Shown piece after piece: positions 61,726 through 64,000 of a stretch of DNA of 64,000 nt; the stretch's first letter is position 1; each line of letters opens with the position of its first letter. Source of the stretch: Fen-549 sp050011315. Lineage in GTDB: Bacteria; Actinomycetota; Thermoleophilia; Gaiellales; Gaiellaceae. The position numbers and the translations under genes were made by a program. The stretch spans positions 62,001 through 126,000 of the forward strand of contig JBEKJI010000003.1 in the NCBI GenBank assembly GCA_050011315.1, in the 5' to 3' direction. The notes under the pieces were generated by a model. That model had not been told where the DNA came from. It saw only the letters and a program-made list of their open reading frames with translations, and searched no databases.

Positions 61726-62352
61726 ATGACCGACGCAATCACCTGCTTGGTGGCCGACGATCACCCCGCTGTCGTACAGGCGGTTTCTGAGGTGCTGGCC
61801 TCAGGAGGAATCGAGATCGCGGGTCGCGCCAGAGACGGCGAAGAGGCGCTGGCTGCGATCGAGCGCACACGTCCGAACGTCGCCCTGCTCGACCTACGCA
61901 TGCCACGGATGGACGGAATCGAGGTCGCACGCCGCTGCTCTCGCACCGCGCCCGACACCCACGTGATCCTCTACACGGCCTACAGCGAGCAGGCCCTTCT
62001 CGTCGAGGCGCTCGACGCGGGAGCCCGCGGCTTCGTCTCCAAAGAGGCTCCGCTGGCCGAGATCGTGCGTGCCGTGCAACTCGTCGCCGAGGGGCGCACC
62101 TACGTCGATCCGGTGCTCGCCGGCGTCATATCCAGCCCGGCCGCGACCGCCAAGATCAAACTGCTCACTCAGCGCGAGCGCGACGTTCTGCGCATGCTGT
62201 CCGACGGCCACTCCAACGAAGAGATCGGCAAGGCGCTCTTCATCTCGCCCGAGACCGTTCGCACGCACGTGCGCAAGGCGATGGCCAAGCTCGACGCCGA
62301 CACGCGCACCGAGGCCGTCGCCATGGCAATCCGCCAGTCGCTGATCGCCTAG
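61726..62352 (+). CDS. NarL/LuxR-type response regulator
   Basis: 208 residues from ATG 61726 (61693 is an alternative). Receiver domain CLVADDHPAVVQAVSEVLAS with phosphoacceptor Asp56 (VALLDLRMPRMDG) and switch Thr/Lys (TAYSEQ, FVSKEAPL); C-terminal LuxR HTH LTQRERDVLRMLSDGHSNEE then IGKALFISPETVRTHVRKAM. Expected to act with the divergent kinase as a two-component pair. Terminator-like hairpin follows at 62356. Confidence 0.93.
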   Translation: MTDAITCLVADDHPAVVQAVSEVLASGGIEIAGRARDGEEALAAIERTRPNVALLDLRMPRMDGIEVARRCSRTAPDTHVILYTAYSEQALLVEALDAGARGFVSKEAPLAEIVRAVQLVAEGRTYVDPVLAGVISSPAATAKIKLLTQRERDVLRMLSDGHSNEEIGKALFISPETVRTHVRKAMAKLDADTRTEAVAMAIRQSLIA

Positions 62353-62355
62353 TAG

Positions 62356-62383
62356 CCGGCGAAAGTCTGGCGACTTTCACCGG
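62356..62383 (+). terminator. Hairpin after response regulator
   Basis: CCGGCGAAAGTC-TGGC-GACTTTCACCGG, one mismatch, followed by an A-rich rather than T-rich tail. Four bases after the stop codon. Confidence 0.55.
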
Positions 62384-62450
62384 AGAGAAAAACGCGGCGA
62401 CCAACTGCGACTCCGTCGCTGGTTGATCGCAACTGGGGCGATCCCATCAT

Positions 62451-62813
62451 CTAGAACACGATGACTTTCAGCCCGTCTGGCTCGATCGGGTTTCGAAGTG
62501 GGCCTGAATCGTCCCGATAGATCTCGAGTTCGGTCACGTACCCATCCACGACGTGGAGGAGCACATGAACCGTAATGCCGTCACCATCCACGATTTCGGC
62601 CTCGACAGGGATCCTCCGGGCAACGTCCGCTGGAAGTTCGTCCGTCGTAACGATCTCTAAGCTGCCTTCGGGATCGATAACCCTGACCATGGCGCTCTGG
62701 ATCTGTGCCGCCACCGCGTCTCTCCCCGGAAAGTCGGGTTCAAGCAGAGCCAGGACTATTCGCGACTCGGCATCAGTCGTGGGGCGAAAACCCTCGCCGT
62801 TCCTCGCTGGCAT
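62451..62813 (-). CDS. DUF6984-like small protein
   Basis: 120 residues from ATG 62813 (MPARNGEGFRPTTDAESRIV); the frame is open to 62876. Pattern RPTTDAESRIVLALLEPDFP with GRDAVAAQIQSAMVRVIDPE and LEIVTTDELPADVARRIPVE then VTELEIYRDDSGPLRNPIEP resembles the DUF6984 family. Function unknown; monocistronic. Confidence 0.55.
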   Translation of the reverse strand: MPARNGEGFRPTTDAESRIVLALLEPDFPGRDAVAAQIQSAMVRVIDPEGSLEIVTTDELPADVARRIPVEAEIVDGDGITVHVLLHVVDGYVTELEIYRDDSGPLRNPIEPDGLKVIVF

Positions 62814-62876
62814 CGCCAGGGTTCTGGCACAGGAGACCTCAGGCACCGGCCCCGACCCGCCCTCGCCGGGGATCAC

Positions 62877-63383
62877 TCGCGGAAGCGAGTAGATACCCGG
62901 CGTGCCACCGCAGCCGACATGCGCGGCTGCGGCTCACGAACGCTCGTCCCCAACACGTTGGGACCCCGCAAAACAACAGCGGGAAAACCGCCTCGCTACT
63001 AGGACCCCGCGTTGAGCCAAGCGCCGAAGGCGCCGCTCAGCGCCGCCTATGTTCGCCGGAGAAAGTTCGCCGGCCGGCGAACTTTCTCCGGGTATGGCCG
63101 CAAGCCCATCACCGAGAAGGGTCCCCCAACCCCTGGTGAGAGCTTGCGGTCGTCGCCGGACCAAAATGCGCCTCGAAGACCAGCAGCCGGCGACGTCTCA
63201 CGCCCCCAGGTCGCCGGCGGCTGCAGCTCTTCGCTGCGTCTCCGGACCACTATTTGCCTTAGCCTCGGTATTCGGCCGGGCGGGGATCTGCGCCATGCCC
63301 GCTCTCCAGCGAACGCCCTCCCCGCTTTGTGCTCGTAGGGGGACGCAGATATCCGCGCCGCACCTGGCTTTTCGGGCGCTCTC
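62877..63383. other. Hairpin-rich non-coding interval
   Basis: No gene supported. Contains CCGCAGCCG/CGGCTGCGG (62908-62932) and a perfect 36-bp palindrome (63056-63091). Open frames here (e.g. 62934-63164) are low-complexity Arg/Ala/Gly and lack ribosome sites. Confidence 0.5.
63056..63091. repeat. Perfect 36-bp palindrome
   Basis: CCGGAGAAAGTTCGCCGG followed directly by its exact reverse complement, centre between 63073 and 63074, no spacer. Contains the AAAGT/ACTTT core of the other hairpins. Confidence 0.85.
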
Positions 63384-64000
63384 CTAGCCTCCGGCGTAGA
63401 AGTCCGAGAGGCGAGCGAGCAGCGCCGGATTGAGCAGCGCCTCGTCGCTTGCCAGCAGCTGGTCGACGCCGCCCGTGAGCGCCGGCAGCAGTACCGTCAG
63501 CTCTTCGTCTTCGATCTTCTCGGCCAGGGCGCTTGCGAACCGGTCGGGGTGGATGGTGAGGAACCCGCGCGGTCCACGCTCGCTCGCGATCTCGAGCGGT
63601 TTGGTCAGGCCGAGGTTGTTGTGCAGGACGGCCAGGATCGCGTACGCATCCATCAGCCGCAGCTCGCGTTGCATCCAGTCGTAGGCCGATAGGGCGCGCG
63701 CGAGCGCGGGCGCCAGGCGCGAAGCGCCGCGAAGGCGGGTGAGCGCGCGGGCGAGCCACTGGTCCCAGGGCGCGTAGCGGCGCTCGAGCAGGAAGGCGAG
63801 GCGGACGATCTCGCGTACCAGCCCGGCCAGAATGAGGCGCGAGCCGAGGTCGTCGCCGCCGACGCCGGCGCGGGCCACCAGCGCCTCGCGCTGGGCGATC
63901 TTTCGCCACTGCGCCGCCATCAGGTAGATCCAGACCTGCTTCGGGTAGTAATCGAGGTGCTCGCGTAGGCTGGTCAGCTCGCCCACGGAGTCGACGAAGA
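63384..64000 (-). CDS. DUF4037-domain protein, C-terminal part (cut by window edge)
   Basis: At least 205 residues; frame is open to the window end (FVDSVGELTSLREHLDYYPK). The block LREHLDYYPKQVWIYLMAAQ then WRKIAQREALVARAGVGGDD and HPDRFASALAEKIEDEELTV is typical of the helical C-terminal half of DUF4037 proteins, whose N-terminal half is a nucleotidyltransferase fold, missing here. An apparent GTG at 63986 is unlikely to be the start. Confidence 0.7.
   Translation of the reverse strand, partial: FVDSVGELTSLREHLDYYPKQVWIYLMAAQWRKIAQREALVARAGVGGDDLGSRLILAGLVREIVRLAFLLERRYAPWDQWLARALTRLRGASRLAPALARALSAYDWMQRELRLMDAYAILAVLHNNLGLTKPLEIASERGPRGFLTIHPDRFASALAEKIEDEELTVLLPALTGGVDQLLASDEALLNPALLARLSDFYAGG

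Overview
The window looks like chromosomal DNA of a high-GC Gram-positive bacterium, most plausibly an actinobacterium of the class Thermoleophilia (Solirubrobacterales/Gaiellales-like). This is inferred from the GC-rich codon use, the many GTG/TTG starts, secreted proteins built from RCC1, PKD and NTALPTI-type Ig-like repeats, actinobacterial rhomboid-like membrane proteins, and a Tad/Flp pilus locus without an outer-membrane secretin. No rRNA, CRISPR array or intact integrase/transposase was seen. tRNA genes: two tRNA-Glu(UUC) and one tRNA-Lys(UUU), plus two 3' tRNA-Lys fragments.

Layout. 1-6.7 kb: DHA2-type MFS exporter, a gene broken by one in-frame stop, a secreted beta-propeller, a secreted 7-repeat RCC1 protein and a GNAT acetyltransferase. 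6.8-12.1 kb: a block between two same-oriented tRNA-Glu genes carrying a secreted GH16 glucanase-like enzyme and a 14-repeat RCC1 protein. 12.2-16.1 kb: small membrane protein, Y-family polymerase, two secreted proteins. 16.2-20.8 kb: a tRNA-Lys locus with two further tRNA-Lys 3' ends separating small cargos (a DeoC-like protein without its Schiff-base lysine; a secreted protein), with IS3 and TPR relics. 20.8-25.7 kb: subtilisin-like protease, ApbE relic, MFS pump with TetR regulator, ArfB-like rescue factor. 25.8-36.7 kb: divergent Tad/Flp pilus region (minus: M15-like envelope protein, DUF192, vWA-TadG; plus: two Flp pilins, TadE, CpaB, TadZ/CpaE, TadA/CpaF, vWA-TadB fusion, TadC).

36.8-40.6 kb is a distinctly more AT-rich island: a DNA methyltransferase facing a two-gene unit of a small helical protein and a 781-aa GHKL (Hsp90/MORC-like) ATPase. 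I regard this as the best candidate for an undescribed defence/modification module. 40.8-51.9 kb is a mosaic around an AmmeMemoRadiSam-type radical SAM gene: partial copies of this gene and of a DUF1579-like gene bracket two 14-repeat RCC1 genes and a Fic/AAA_14 insert. 52-64 kb: TetR/MMPL pair, stand-alone LigD-type phosphoesterase, intact rhomboid-like paralogue, lipoprotein, two tandem methyltransferases, coiled-coil protein, divergent histidine kinase/response regulator pair, DUF6984-like protein and a truncated DUF4037 gene at the right edge.

The most striking recurring theme is 'complete target gene - cargo - duplicated 3' end of the target', seen at tRNA-Lys (twice in series), at the DUF1579-like gene and at the radical SAM gene. 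All calls are by reading the sequence; no database search was run.
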